DNA of 38,596 bases from positions 1-38,596 of the forward strand of contig CAAGND010000027.1 in the NCBI GenBank assembly GCA_900771185.1, in the 5' to 3' direction. Origin of the DNA: Clostridia bacterium. Its GTDB lineage: Bacteria > Bacillota > Clostridia > Oscillospirales > Acutalibacteraceae. The translations under genes and the position numbers were made by a program. The notes beneath the pieces are model-generated. The model ran no database searches. It had not been told where the DNA came from and saw only the letters and a list, made by a program, of their open reading frames with translations. This document shows positions 6,828 through 13,834 of this stretch, piece after piece. Numbering within the stretch: position 1 is the stretch's first letter; every line of letters begins with the position of its first letter.

Positions 6828-7664
6828 ATGAAATTTACAAAAATGCAGGGTGCCGGCAACGACTATATATATGTCAACTGCTTTGAGGAAACTGTCGGCA
6901 ACCCGTGCGACACCGCGGTAAAAGTCAGTGACAGACACTTTGGCATCGGTTCTGACGGTCTTGTGCTCATTGAGCCGTCCGAGGCCGCCGATTTCAAAAT
7001 GGACATCTATAATTCAGACGGATCTCAGGCAAAGATGTGCGGCAACGCCACACGCTGTGTTGCGAAATATGTGCGTGACAACGGGCTTACCGACAAGGAT
7101 GAGATATCGCTCGAAACCCTGAGCGGAATTAAATATATAAAAATGTATACGGAGAACGGCCGTGTCCGCGCCGCCCGCGTTAATATGGGGTCTCCGGTGC
7201 TCAAGCCCTCCGACATTCCGGTCCTTATCGGAACCGACACGGCAATAAAGCAGCCGCTCAATGTCGGCGGACGTGACTATGACGTCACCTGCGTCTCAAT
7301 GGGCAACCCGCACTGTGTCGTATATATTGACGACACCGATGCTCTCGATATAGAGAAAACAGGTCCTCTGTTTGAAAACCATGCCGCTTTTCCCGACAGG
7401 ATAAACACCGAATTCATTCAGGTCATATCCGACACATGCATCAAAATGCGCGTGTGGGAGCGCGGTGCGGGCGAGACACTCGCCTGCGGAACCGGAGCAT
7501 GTGCCGCAACGGTTTCCAGCATACTCAACGGCTTCTGCAGAAGAGACGCCGACATAAAGGTGCTTCTTCGCGGCGGCGAGCTTACAATACGCTGGGCTCA
7601 GGACGGCGATGTATATATGACCGGACCTGCCGAAACCGTCTGCACAGGCGAAATCGATATATAA
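6828..7664 (+). CDS. dapF: diaminopimelate epimerase
   Basis: DapF converts LL- to meso-diaminopimelate, the precursor of lysine and of the peptidoglycan cross-link. The 278-residue protein has the two-fold fold with both catalytic cysteines in their motifs: C71 in KMCGNATRC and C220 in LACGTGACA. N-terminal KMQGAGNDYIY is typical. AGGAGG lies 8 nt before the ATG. The next gene makes the LL-isomer, so the pair covers the last two steps of the aminotransferase pathway. Confidence 0.97.
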   Translation: MKFTKMQGAGNDYIYVNCFEETVGNPCDTAVKVSDRHFGIGSDGLVLIEPSEAADFKMDIYNSDGSQAKMCGNATRCVAKYVRDNGLTDKDEISLETLSGIKYIKMYTENGRVRAARVNMGSPVLKPSDIPVLIGTDTAIKQPLNVGGRDYDVTCVSMGNPHCVVYIDDTDALDIEKTGPLFENHAAFPDRINTEFIQVISDTCIKMRVWERGAGETLACGTGACAATVSSILNGFCRRDADIKVLLRGGELTIRWAQDGDVYMTGPAETVCTGEIDI

Positions 7665-7688
7665 ATAACCCTTGAAAGGATGCCTCTG

Positions 7689-8900
7689 ATGAAGATTAAT
7701 GAAAACTTTTTGAATCTGCAAAAAAGCTACCTCTTTTCCACGATGGGTCAGAAGACCCGTGCATATAAGGCGGCTCATCCGGACGCCGATGTCATCAGCC
7801 TCGGCATCGGCGATGTCACCCGTCCTCTCCCCGACGCCTGCATAAAGGCCATGCGCAAAGCCGTTGACGAGCTTGCCGATGAAAAAACGTTTCAGGGCTA
7901 TCCGCCTGAGTACGGTCAGAAATTCCTTGTTGAGAAAATTCTCAAATATGATTTTGCAGACAGGGGCGTCAGCCTTGACGAGGATGAGATTTTCGTCAGC
8001 GACGGCGCCAAAAGCGACACCGGCAACATAGGCGATATCTTCTCGGTCGACAACATCGTTGCCGTCTGCGACCCTATATATCCCGTCTATGTCGACACCA
8101 ATGTCATGTTCGGAAGGGCGGGCACGCCTCTTGAGGGCGGCCGCTTTTCAAAATTTGTCTACCTCGACTGCAACGCTGAAAACGGCTTTATCCCGTCGCT
8201 GCCCGATAGGCATGCGGATATAGTCTATCTGTGTTTCCCCAACAATCCCACAGGCGCAACCATCACCAAAGCCGAGCTTCAAAAGTGGGTGGACTGGGCA
8301 AACGAACACCACAGCGTTATCCTCTATGATGCGGCATATGAGGCGTATATCACTCAGGAGGATATTCCTCACAGCATCTTTGAGCTTGACGGGGCAAAAA
8401 CATGCGCCATTGAGTTCCGCAGTTTTTCAAAAACCGCCGGCTTCACCGGTGTTCGCTGTGCCTATACGGTCGTGCCCAAGGAGCTCAAATGCGGAGATGT
8501 CAGCCTCAACGCACTCTGGTCACGCAGGCAGGCGACCAAGTTCAACGGCGTTTCATATGTTACTCAGCGCGCCGCCGAAGCTGTCTACTCAGACGAGGGC
8601 AGGCAGCAGGTGCGTGATACAATAGCATACTATCTCAACAACGCCAAAACAATTATCAACGGTCTTGAAGCGGCCGGTATACGCTGCTTCGGCGGCGTCA
8701 ACTCGCCCTATATCTGGTTTGAGGTGCCCAACGGGATGACCTCATGGCAGATGTTTGACCGCCTGCTTGAGCAGGTTCAGGTCGTGGGCACACCCGGTTC
8801 AGGCTTCGGCGCGGCGGGAGAGGGATATTTCCGTCTGACCGCTTTTGCCAGCGCGGAACGCACCGCACAGGCTGTTGAACGCATCAAAAAGGGGCTTTAA
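7689..8900 (+). CDS. dapL: LL-diaminopimelate aminotransferase
   Basis: DapL is a PLP enzyme that turns tetrahydrodipicolinate into LL-diaminopimelate in one step, bypassing the succinyl and acetyl branches. The 403-residue product carries family motifs: LGIGDVTRPLP, FQGYPPEYG, CFPNNPTGA, YDAAYEAY and the PLP lysine in SFSKTAGFTGVRC (K248). An in-frame ATG at 7680 touches the ribosome binding site (AAAGGA), so the ATG at 7689, 8 nt after it, is the better start. dapF is 24 nt upstream. Confidence 0.96.
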   Translation: MKINENFLNLQKSYLFSTMGQKTRAYKAAHPDADVISLGIGDVTRPLPDACIKAMRKAVDELADEKTFQGYPPEYGQKFLVEKILKYDFADRGVSLDEDEIFVSDGAKSDTGNIGDIFSVDNIVAVCDPIYPVYVDTNVMFGRAGTPLEGGRFSKFVYLDCNAENGFIPSLPDRHADIVYLCFPNNPTGATITKAELQKWVDWANEHHSVILYDAAYEAYITQEDIPHSIFELDGAKTCAIEFRSFSKTAGFTGVRCAYTVVPKELKCGDVSLNALWSRRQATKFNGVSYVTQRAAEAVYSDEGRQQVRDTIAYYLNNAKTIINGLEAAGIRCFGGVNSPYIWFEVPNGMTSWQMFDRLLEQVQVVGTPGSGFGAAGEGYFRLTAFASAERTAQAVERIKKGL

Positions 8901-8953
8901 TCATCAACAAACCCAATAAAATCAAACATATATCATATTAGGAGGAAAAAACA

Positions 8954-9661
8954 ATGGAAAAAAAAGAGCTGCTCTACGAGGGAAAGGCAAAGAAAGTTTT
9001 CACAACGGATGATGAGGATGTTCTGATTGTTGACTACAAGGACGATGCCACAGCATTTAACGGCCTGAAAAAGGGCACTATCTACGGCAAGGGCGTTATC
9101 AACAATAAAATGTCTAACTTCATGTGCAGAATGTTTGAGGAAAAAGGCATTCCCACACATTATATCGAGGAGCTCAGCGACAGAGAAACTGCCGTAAAAA
9201 GAGTTTCCATTGTTCCTCTTGAGGTCATTATACGCAACAAGGCAGCCGGAAGCATGGCAAAGAGACTGGGTCTCGAAGAGGGCACCGAGCTTAAATGTCC
9301 CGTGCTTGAATTCAGCTATAAGGACGATGCTCTGGGTGACCCGATGATAAACTCCTATCACGCAATAGCCTGCGGCTTTGCGACAAAGGAGGATATCGAT
9401 ACTATAACCGATATGGCTCTTTCCATCAATAAAATCATGGTCGACTTTTTCAAAACAAAGGGTGTTGACCTCATTGACTTTAAGCTTGAGTTTGGGCGCT
9501 ATAAAGGTCATATAATCCTCGCTGATGAGATATCTCCCGATACCTGCCGTTTTTGGGATACGGAGACCGGCGAAAAGCTTGACAAGGATCGCTTCCGCAG
9601 AGATATGGGCAGCGTCGAGGAGGCCTACGAGGAGATGGCCCGCAGACTCGGTCTGAAGTAA
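8954..9661 (+). CDS. purC: phosphoribosylaminoimidazole-succinocarboxamide (SAICAR) synthase
   Basis: PurC joins aspartate to CAIR with ATP in purine synthesis. The 235-residue size is usual for bacteria. Motifs seen are LLYEGKAKKVF at the start, KGVINNKMS, VPLEVIIRNKAAGS and DEISPDTCRFWD. AGGAGG precedes the ATG by 7 nt. It is followed 35 nt later by purF. Other pur genes are not in the window, and no PurR box or purine riboswitch was seen upstream (53-nt gap). Confidence 0.97.
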   Translation: MEKKELLYEGKAKKVFTTDDEDVLIVDYKDDATAFNGLKKGTIYGKGVINNKMSNFMCRMFEEKGIPTHYIEELSDRETAVKRVSIVPLEVIIRNKAAGSMAKRLGLEEGTELKCPVLEFSYKDDALGDPMINSYHAIACGFATKEDIDTITDMALSINKIMVDFFKTKGVDLIDFKLEFGRYKGHIILADEISPDTCRFWDTETGEKLDKDRFRRDMGSVEEAYEEMARRLGLK

Positions 9662-9696
9662 AATCCCGATGTTACCCACGAAAGGAATTTGACAGC

Positions 9697-11073
9697 ATGA
9701 GTTTTTCACAGCTTCACGAGGAATGCGGTGTATTCGGAATATACGGCGATTCTGATATTGATCCCGCCAGAGCCGTTTACCTCGGATTATATGCGCTTCA
9801 GCATCGCGGACAGGAGAGCTGCGGCATCGCCGTGAGCGACATGGGCGTTATAGATTTCCACAAGGATATGGGACTTGTCGGAGAAGTTTTCGACGAGAGC
9901 GTGCTCGACAAGCTCAAAGGACAGATCGCGATAGGGCATGTCCGATATTCAACTGCCGGCGGCTCGCTGGCTGAAAACAGCCAGCCGATAGTTCTGCGAT
10001 ATGCCAAAGGCAGACTCGCCATTGCGCACAACGGCAACATAGTCAACGCCGATGAAATAAGAGATTCACTCGCTGAGAGCGGAGCTATGTTTCAGACGAC
10101 AGCCGACTCGGAGCTTATCGCCCAGGTAATTGCCAAGCACCGCACAAAAACCGGCAGCATCGAGGAGGCACTGGTCAGCGCCATGCCTCAGATAAAAGGC
10201 GCATACTGTGTGCTTGTCATGAGCCCGAGAAAGCTTATCGCCGCGAGAGATCCCATGGGCTTCCGTCCGCTTGTCATCGGCAAGCTGCGCGGCTCATACA
10301 TTATAGCCTCCGAGACCTGCGCCCTTGACGCCGTCAAAGCGGAGTTTGTGCGTGATGTTGAGCCGGGCGAGGTTGTTGTCGTCGACAGCTGGGGGCTGCA
10401 TTCAATAAAAGCCAACTGCCCGAAGGATAAAACGTCACGCAGAATATGTATTTTTGAATATATCTACTTTGCCCGTCCGGACAGCGTTGTTGACGGCGTT
10501 GAGGTACACTCGTCCCGCATGAAAGCCGGTGAATTGCTGGCAAAACAGCATCCGGTCGAGGCCGATATAGTGATCCCCGTGCCGGACTCGGGAATTGACG
10601 CCGCGATAGGATATTCCCGTGAGAGCGGCATACCCTACGGAATGGGCTTTGTCCGCAACAATTATGTCGGCAGAACCTTTATAAAACCCGACCAGCAGAT
10701 GCGCCGGGAGAGTATCGACATAAAGCTCACGGCAATGTCCCAGAGCGTAAAAGGCAAGAGGGTTATAATGGTCGATGACTCCATCGTCAGAGGTTCGACA
10801 AGTGCGAATATCATCCGTCTGCTCAAAAAGGCGGGAGCCACGGAGGTTCATGTGCGCATCAGCTCACCGACCTTGCATTGGCCATGCTATTACGGCACAG
10901 ACATTCCCACCCGTGAGGAACTGACCTCTAACCACAACACAGTCGATCAGCTCTGCAAGCTGATAGGTGCTGACTCGCTGGGCTTTTTGAGCAAGGATAG
11001 TCTCGGTGAGCTCATCGGCGCAGACTGCAAGACCTACTGCGACGCCTGTTTTACAGGCGACTATCCGATTTAA
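9697..11073 (+). CDS. purF: amidophosphoribosyltransferase (PurF)
   Basis: PurF makes 5-phosphoribosylamine from PRPP and glutamine, the committed step of purine synthesis. The 458 residues start with a short propeptide and the catalytic Cys of EECGVFG (C10), then the Ntn glutaminase domain (HRGQES, HNGNIVN, DSELI) and the phosphoribosyltransferase domain with the PRPP loop VIMVDDSIVRGSTS. Cysteines expected for the 4Fe-4S cluster of the B. subtilis type are present in RRIC, HWPC and the C-terminal YCDAC pair, so this is an oxygen-labile, iron-sulfur type enzyme. It is paired with purC. Confidence 0.97.
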   Translation: MSFSQLHEECGVFGIYGDSDIDPARAVYLGLYALQHRGQESCGIAVSDMGVIDFHKDMGLVGEVFDESVLDKLKGQIAIGHVRYSTAGGSLAENSQPIVLRYAKGRLAIAHNGNIVNADEIRDSLAESGAMFQTTADSELIAQVIAKHRTKTGSIEEALVSAMPQIKGAYCVLVMSPRKLIAARDPMGFRPLVIGKLRGSYIIASETCALDAVKAEFVRDVEPGEVVVVDSWGLHSIKANCPKDKTSRRICIFEYIYFARPDSVVDGVEVHSSRMKAGELLAKQHPVEADIVIPVPDSGIDAAIGYSRESGIPYGMGFVRNNYVGRTFIKPDQQMRRESIDIKLTAMSQSVKGKRVIMVDDSIVRGSTSANIIRLLKKAGATEVHVRISSPTLHWPCYYGTDIPTREELTSNHNTVDQLCKLIGADSLGFLSKDSLGELIGADCKTYCDACFTGDYPI

Positions 11074-11125
11074 AGCAGAACAGAAACCAAAGATGTTTGA
11101 GGATTCACACCGAAGGAGCATTAAT

Positions 11126-12064
11126 ATGGGGCTTTTTAAACGCATTAACCAAGGCTTGAAAAAAACGAGAGAAAACATGTCAGTCGCCATCGACTCGATG
11201 TTCCACGGCAAGACCGAGATTGATGAGGAGTTTTACGAGGAGCTTGAAGAGATTCTCGTAATGGGCGATGTGGGCGTCAAAACAGCTATGGAGATAACCG
11301 AAAAGCTCCGCGAGCGTGTGGCAAAAAAGCATCTGAAGAAGCCCGATGAAGTTAAAGCGGCGATAAAAGATATCGTTGCGGAGCTTCTTGAGGGCGGTGA
11401 GGAGATGAATCTTGTCACCATTCCCGCAGTTATACTTGTGATAGGCGTCAACGGCGTGGGCAAAACCACCTCGATAGGCAAGCTTGCCGCCATGTACAAG
11501 GAGCAGGGCAAAAAGGTCATACTCGCCGCAGCCGACACTTTTCGCGCCGCCGCCATTGAACAGCTCGAAGAGTGGGCAAACCGCGCGGGTGTTGACATAG
11601 TTAAACACCGTGAGGGCGCGGATCCCGCCGCCGTTATTTATGACACCATTCAGGCGGGTATCGCCCGTGATGCGGATATAATAATCTGCGACACTGCCGG
11701 CAGACTTCACAACAAGAAAAATCTTATGGACGAGCTTGCAAAAATTTACCGCGTTATCGACCGCGAGCTGCCATACAGTGACCGTGAAAGCCTGCTTGTG
11801 CTCGACGCTACAACCGGTCAGAACGCCGTAAATCAGGCAAAAGAGTTCAAGAATGTTGCCGAAATAACAGGCATAATTCTCACAAAGCTTGACGGCACAG
11901 CAAAGGGCGGCGTTGTGCTCAACATAAAAAATGAGCTCGGCGTTCCTGTAAAATTTGTCGGCGTCGGAGAGAAGATAGACGACCTGCGTCCATTCAATCC
12001 TCAGGCATTTGCAGATGGTCTGTTTGACGCGGATACCGATGACGATGACGAAACCGAGGAATAA
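11126..12064 (+). CDS. ftsY: signal recognition particle receptor FtsY
   Basis: FtsY is the membrane-bound GTPase that receives SRP-ribosome complexes and passes them to SecYEG. The 312 residues comprise the N domain (about 15-95) and the G domain: GVNGVGKT (107-114), DTFRAAA, DTAGR (189-193) and TKLDG (253-257). There is only a short amphipathic N-terminus (MGLFKRINQGLKKTRENM) and no long acidic A domain, as in many Firmicutes. The frame is open from 11006, but ATG 11126 has AAGGAG 7 nt upstream. The tail is strongly acidic. rdgB follows after 15 nt. Confidence 0.97.
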   Translation: MGLFKRINQGLKKTRENMSVAIDSMFHGKTEIDEEFYEELEEILVMGDVGVKTAMEITEKLRERVAKKHLKKPDEVKAAIKDIVAELLEGGEEMNLVTIPAVILVIGVNGVGKTTSIGKLAAMYKEQGKKVILAAADTFRAAAIEQLEEWANRAGVDIVKHREGADPAAVIYDTIQAGIARDADIIICDTAGRLHNKKNLMDELAKIYRVIDRELPYSDRESLLVLDATTGQNAVNQAKEFKNVAEITGIILTKLDGTAKGGVVLNIKNELGVPVKFVGVGEKIDDLRPFNPQAFADGLFDADTDDDDETEE

Positions 12065-12079
12065 TTGAGAGGACAGCAC

Positions 12080-12676
12080 ATGGATTTTCTTATAGCTACA
12101 CATAATATGAAAAAGCGGGACGAGCTCAGCCGCATTTTGAAGCCTGTCGGCGTGCGTGTTTTGCTCGCCGAGGAGGCCGGCGTTGACCTCACTGATGTTG
12201 AGGAAACCGGCACAACCTTTGAGGAGAACGCCTTTTTGAAGGCACAGAGCGGCTGTCTCGAGAGCGGCATGCCCTGCATTGCGGACGATTCCGGACTTGC
12301 GGTTGATGCGCTTGACGGCGCACCCGGAGTTTTTTCGGCACGATATTCGGGTGAACACGGCAACGATGACAAAAACAATGAGCTGTTGCTTGAGAACCTT
12401 AAAGATGTTCCCATGGAACGGCGCACCGCACGTTTCGTATCGGCTGTCTGCTGTGTTTTCCCCGATGGCAGAAAAATTACAGTCAGAGGAGAATGCAAGG
12501 GTAAAATAGCTTTTGATTTAAAGGGTAACGGCGGCTTCGGATATGACCCGCTGTTTCTGCCCGAGGAGTATGAGGGCAAGACTATGGCACAGCTCACACC
12601 CGAGGAGAAGGACGCCATAAGCCACAGGGGCAAGGCGCTCCGGCTTTTGAGCAAAAAACTGGAGGAGATTTTATGA
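12080..12676 (+). CDS. rdgB: XTP/dITP diphosphatase (RdgB/HAM1 family)
   Basis: The enzyme hydrolyses non-canonical purine triphosphates (XTP, ITP, dITP) so that they are not built into DNA or RNA. The 198 residues start with FLIATHNMKKRDE, the nucleotide-binding motif of the family, and include TFEENAFLKA, ADDSGLAVDAL, GVFSARYSG, GFGYDPLFLPE and the C-terminal ISHRGKAL. Start ATG 12080 is 7 nt after AGAGGA; an upstream in-frame start (12065) lacks a site. It overlaps yhbY by 4 nt. Confidence 0.96.
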   Translation: MDFLIATHNMKKRDELSRILKPVGVRVLLAEEAGVDLTDVEETGTTFEENAFLKAQSGCLESGMPCIADDSGLAVDALDGAPGVFSARYSGEHGNDDKNNELLLENLKDVPMERRTARFVSAVCCVFPDGRKITVRGECKGKIAFDLKGNGGFGYDPLFLPEEYEGKTMAQLTPEEKDAISHRGKALRLLSKKLEEIL

Positions 12677-13116
12677 CGAGCAAAGAGAGAGCTGCGCTGC
12701 GTGCGCAGGCAAACAGCCTTGAACCGCTGTTTCAGGTTGGCAAAGGCGGAGTAAACGACGCACTCATCGCCCAGACTGAAGATGCTTTCCGCACTCGTGA
12801 GCTTCTGAAGCTCAAGGTTCTTCTTGAGACCGCTCCAAAGCCTCCGAAAGAGATTGCCGAGGAAATAGCGCGCGCAACAAATTCACAGGTGGTTCAGGTT
12901 GTCGGCGGCAGCATGATTTTTTATCGCGAGAATCCTGAGCTTCGCGACCCTGCGCCCAAGAAAAACACCAAAAGCTCCAAGAACACAATAAAAGGAACAA
13001 AGAACCCCAACCGCCGCTCGGTGAGGGTGGCCAAGGCCAAGAAGGCGGCGGCAGAACGCAAAACCGCTGCCATCCGCAAGGCACAGCGCAACCAGCGCAG
13101 AAATGCGGACGTGTGA
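12673..13116 (+). CDS. yhbY: YhbY/CRS1 domain RNA-binding protein with long basic tail
   Basis: YhbY-family proteins bind the large ribosomal subunit precursor and assist assembly. Residues 1-97 form the CRM domain, with the GxxG-like loop at QVGKGGVND and the ending VQVVGGSMIFYRENP. The remaining 50 residues are almost all Lys, Arg, Ala and Asn, an extension absent from the plain 97-residue E. coli form. The ATG overlaps the rdgB stop (ATGA), so translation is probably coupled. Confidence 0.93.
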   Translation: MTSKERAALRAQANSLEPLFQVGKGGVNDALIAQTEDAFRTRELLKLKVLLETAPKPPKEIAEEIARATNSQVVQVVGGSMIFYRENPELRDPAPKKNTKSSKNTIKGTKNPNRRSVRVAKAKKAAAERKTAAIRKAQRNQRRNADV

Positions 13117-13278
13117 GGCATCTATAAGATTATTAAGACTCGCTTTTTTCGAAGGTTCTCTGAAAAAAGCTCTTTGACCGCAATACAGATATAATGTAGC
13201 TATGAGTATATCTTTTTCCACCGGATATACTATGATGTAAAGTGACTTTTCCCGACTTGAAAAAAACGGTAAAAAAGC
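13117..13278. other. intergenic stretch between yhbY and the rpsO promoter
   Basis: No gene is seen. It holds two inverted repeats: GCTTTTTTC (13142-13150) with GAAAAAAGC (13162-13170), and AGTATATC (13205-13212) with GATATACT (13224-13231). Neither has a proper T-run after it. Either could end the dnaA-yhbY transcripts weakly or be a protein site. Confidence 0.5.
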
Positions 13279-13307
13279 TTTACAAAATCAAATCGCTCTG
13301 TTATAAT
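13279..13307 (+). promoter_or_regulatory. sigma-A promoter for rpsO
   Basis: TTTACA (13279-13284), a 17-nt spacer and TATAAT (13302-13307). Transcription would start near 13314, leaving a leader of about 98 nt before rpsO. Confidence 0.82.
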
Positions 13308-13313
13308 ATGTTT

Positions 13314-13411
13314 GTATGTGTCCGCTTCTCGGCATATGGATTAAACCGCAAAGCGGTTATCACCTGCCTTATGCTGGGTTTCGGAGCAAATAATAAAATG
13401 AGGTGAAAAAC
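13314..13411 (+). promoter_or_regulatory. rpsO 5' leader, candidate S15 autoregulatory RNA
   Basis: The leader contains a perfect hairpin, AACCGC-AAA-GCGGTT (13344-13358), a second weaker stem (CCTGC/GCTGG, 13364-13378) and possible closure between TCCG (13321) and CGGA (13382). S15 commonly represses its own message by binding a leader structure; several unrelated S15 leader RNAs are known. That this is one is inference. Confidence 0.45.
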
Positions 13412-13675
13412 ATGACACAGGCTGAAAAAACCGCAATTATGCAGGAGTATGCCCGCCATGAAGGCGACACAGGTTCCCCCGAGGTTCAGATTGCTGTTCT
13501 GACGAAGAGAATCAAGGACCTCACTGAGCATCTCAAGGAGCATCCGAAGGATCACCATTCACGCAGAGGTCTGCTTAAAATGGTCGGTCACAGACGTAAC
13601 CTTCTGGCATACCTTCAGAAAATCGATATTGAGCGTTACCGTTCAATCATCGCCAGACTTGGTATCCGTAAATAA
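13412..13675 (+). CDS. rpsO: 30S ribosomal protein S15
   Basis: S15 binds the central domain of 16S rRNA early in assembly. The 87 residues include the typical DTGSPEVQIAVLTKRI and HHSRRGLLKMVGHRRNLLAYL. A GTG at 13403 lies inside the binding site AGGTGA, so ATG 13412 (6 nt after it) is the start. It forms its own short unit between a promoter and a terminator, next to pnp as in E. coli and Bacillus. Confidence 0.97.
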   Translation: MTQAEKTAIMQEYARHEGDTGSPEVQIAVLTKRIKDLTEHLKEHPKDHHSRRGLLKMVGHRRNLLAYLQKIDIERYRSIIARLGIRK

Positions 13676-13686
13676 TTGCACACCGA

Positions 13687-13717
13687 GCAGGCAGGAACCT
13701 TTTCTGCCTGCTTTTCT
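13687..13717 (+). terminator. rpsO terminator
   Basis: GCAGGCAG (13687-13694) pairs with CTGCCTGC (13704-13711), followed by TTTTCTC. It separates rpsO from the pnp leader, allowing partial read-through at most. Confidence 0.82.
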
Positions 13718-13731
13718 CACTTTTCAATCGG

Positions 13732-13807
13732 CAGGCTGAACGGTTTTAGCAGTGAATCGGGGCTCCGAATTTCGGGGAACGGATTTATTGCTAAGTCCGC
13801 GAGCCTG
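13732..13807 (+). promoter_or_regulatory. pnp 5' leader, long irregular RNA hairpin
   Basis: Nested arms pair in order: CAGGCT (13732-13737) with AGCCTG (13802-13807); CGG (13741-13743) with CCG (13797-13799); a 13-bp stem TTAGCAGTGAATC (13746-13758) with GATTTATTGCTAA (13782-13794), including two G-U pairs; and an apical CTCCGA/TCGGGG stem (13763-13777). The whole leader folds into one rod ending 27 nt before the pnp ATG. E. coli pnp has a leader duplex used for RNase III/PNPase autocontrol; a similar role here is inference. No T-run follows it. Confidence 0.65.
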
Positions 13808-13834
13808 TGGAAATAAAATCAAAGAGGTAAAAAA

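Noticed and set aside
8933..9709. 258-codon minus-strand open frame
   Set aside because: Antisense to purC over its whole length, no binding site, composition typical of a shadow frame.
11180..12358. 392-codon open frame on the minus strand
   Set aside because: It is fully antisense to ftsY and rdgB, has no ribosome binding site, and its translation is cysteine- and histidine-rich without domain-like pattern. It is a codon-usage shadow.
13117..13260. Terminator for the dnaA-yhbY transcripts at the 13142-13170 stem
   Set aside because: The stem is A/T-rich and no T-run follows, so I describe it only as an inverted repeat.
13803..13815. TGTGGAAAT, one or two mismatches from a DnaA box on the reverse strand
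   Set aside because: Isolated and part of the pnp leader flank; no cluster.
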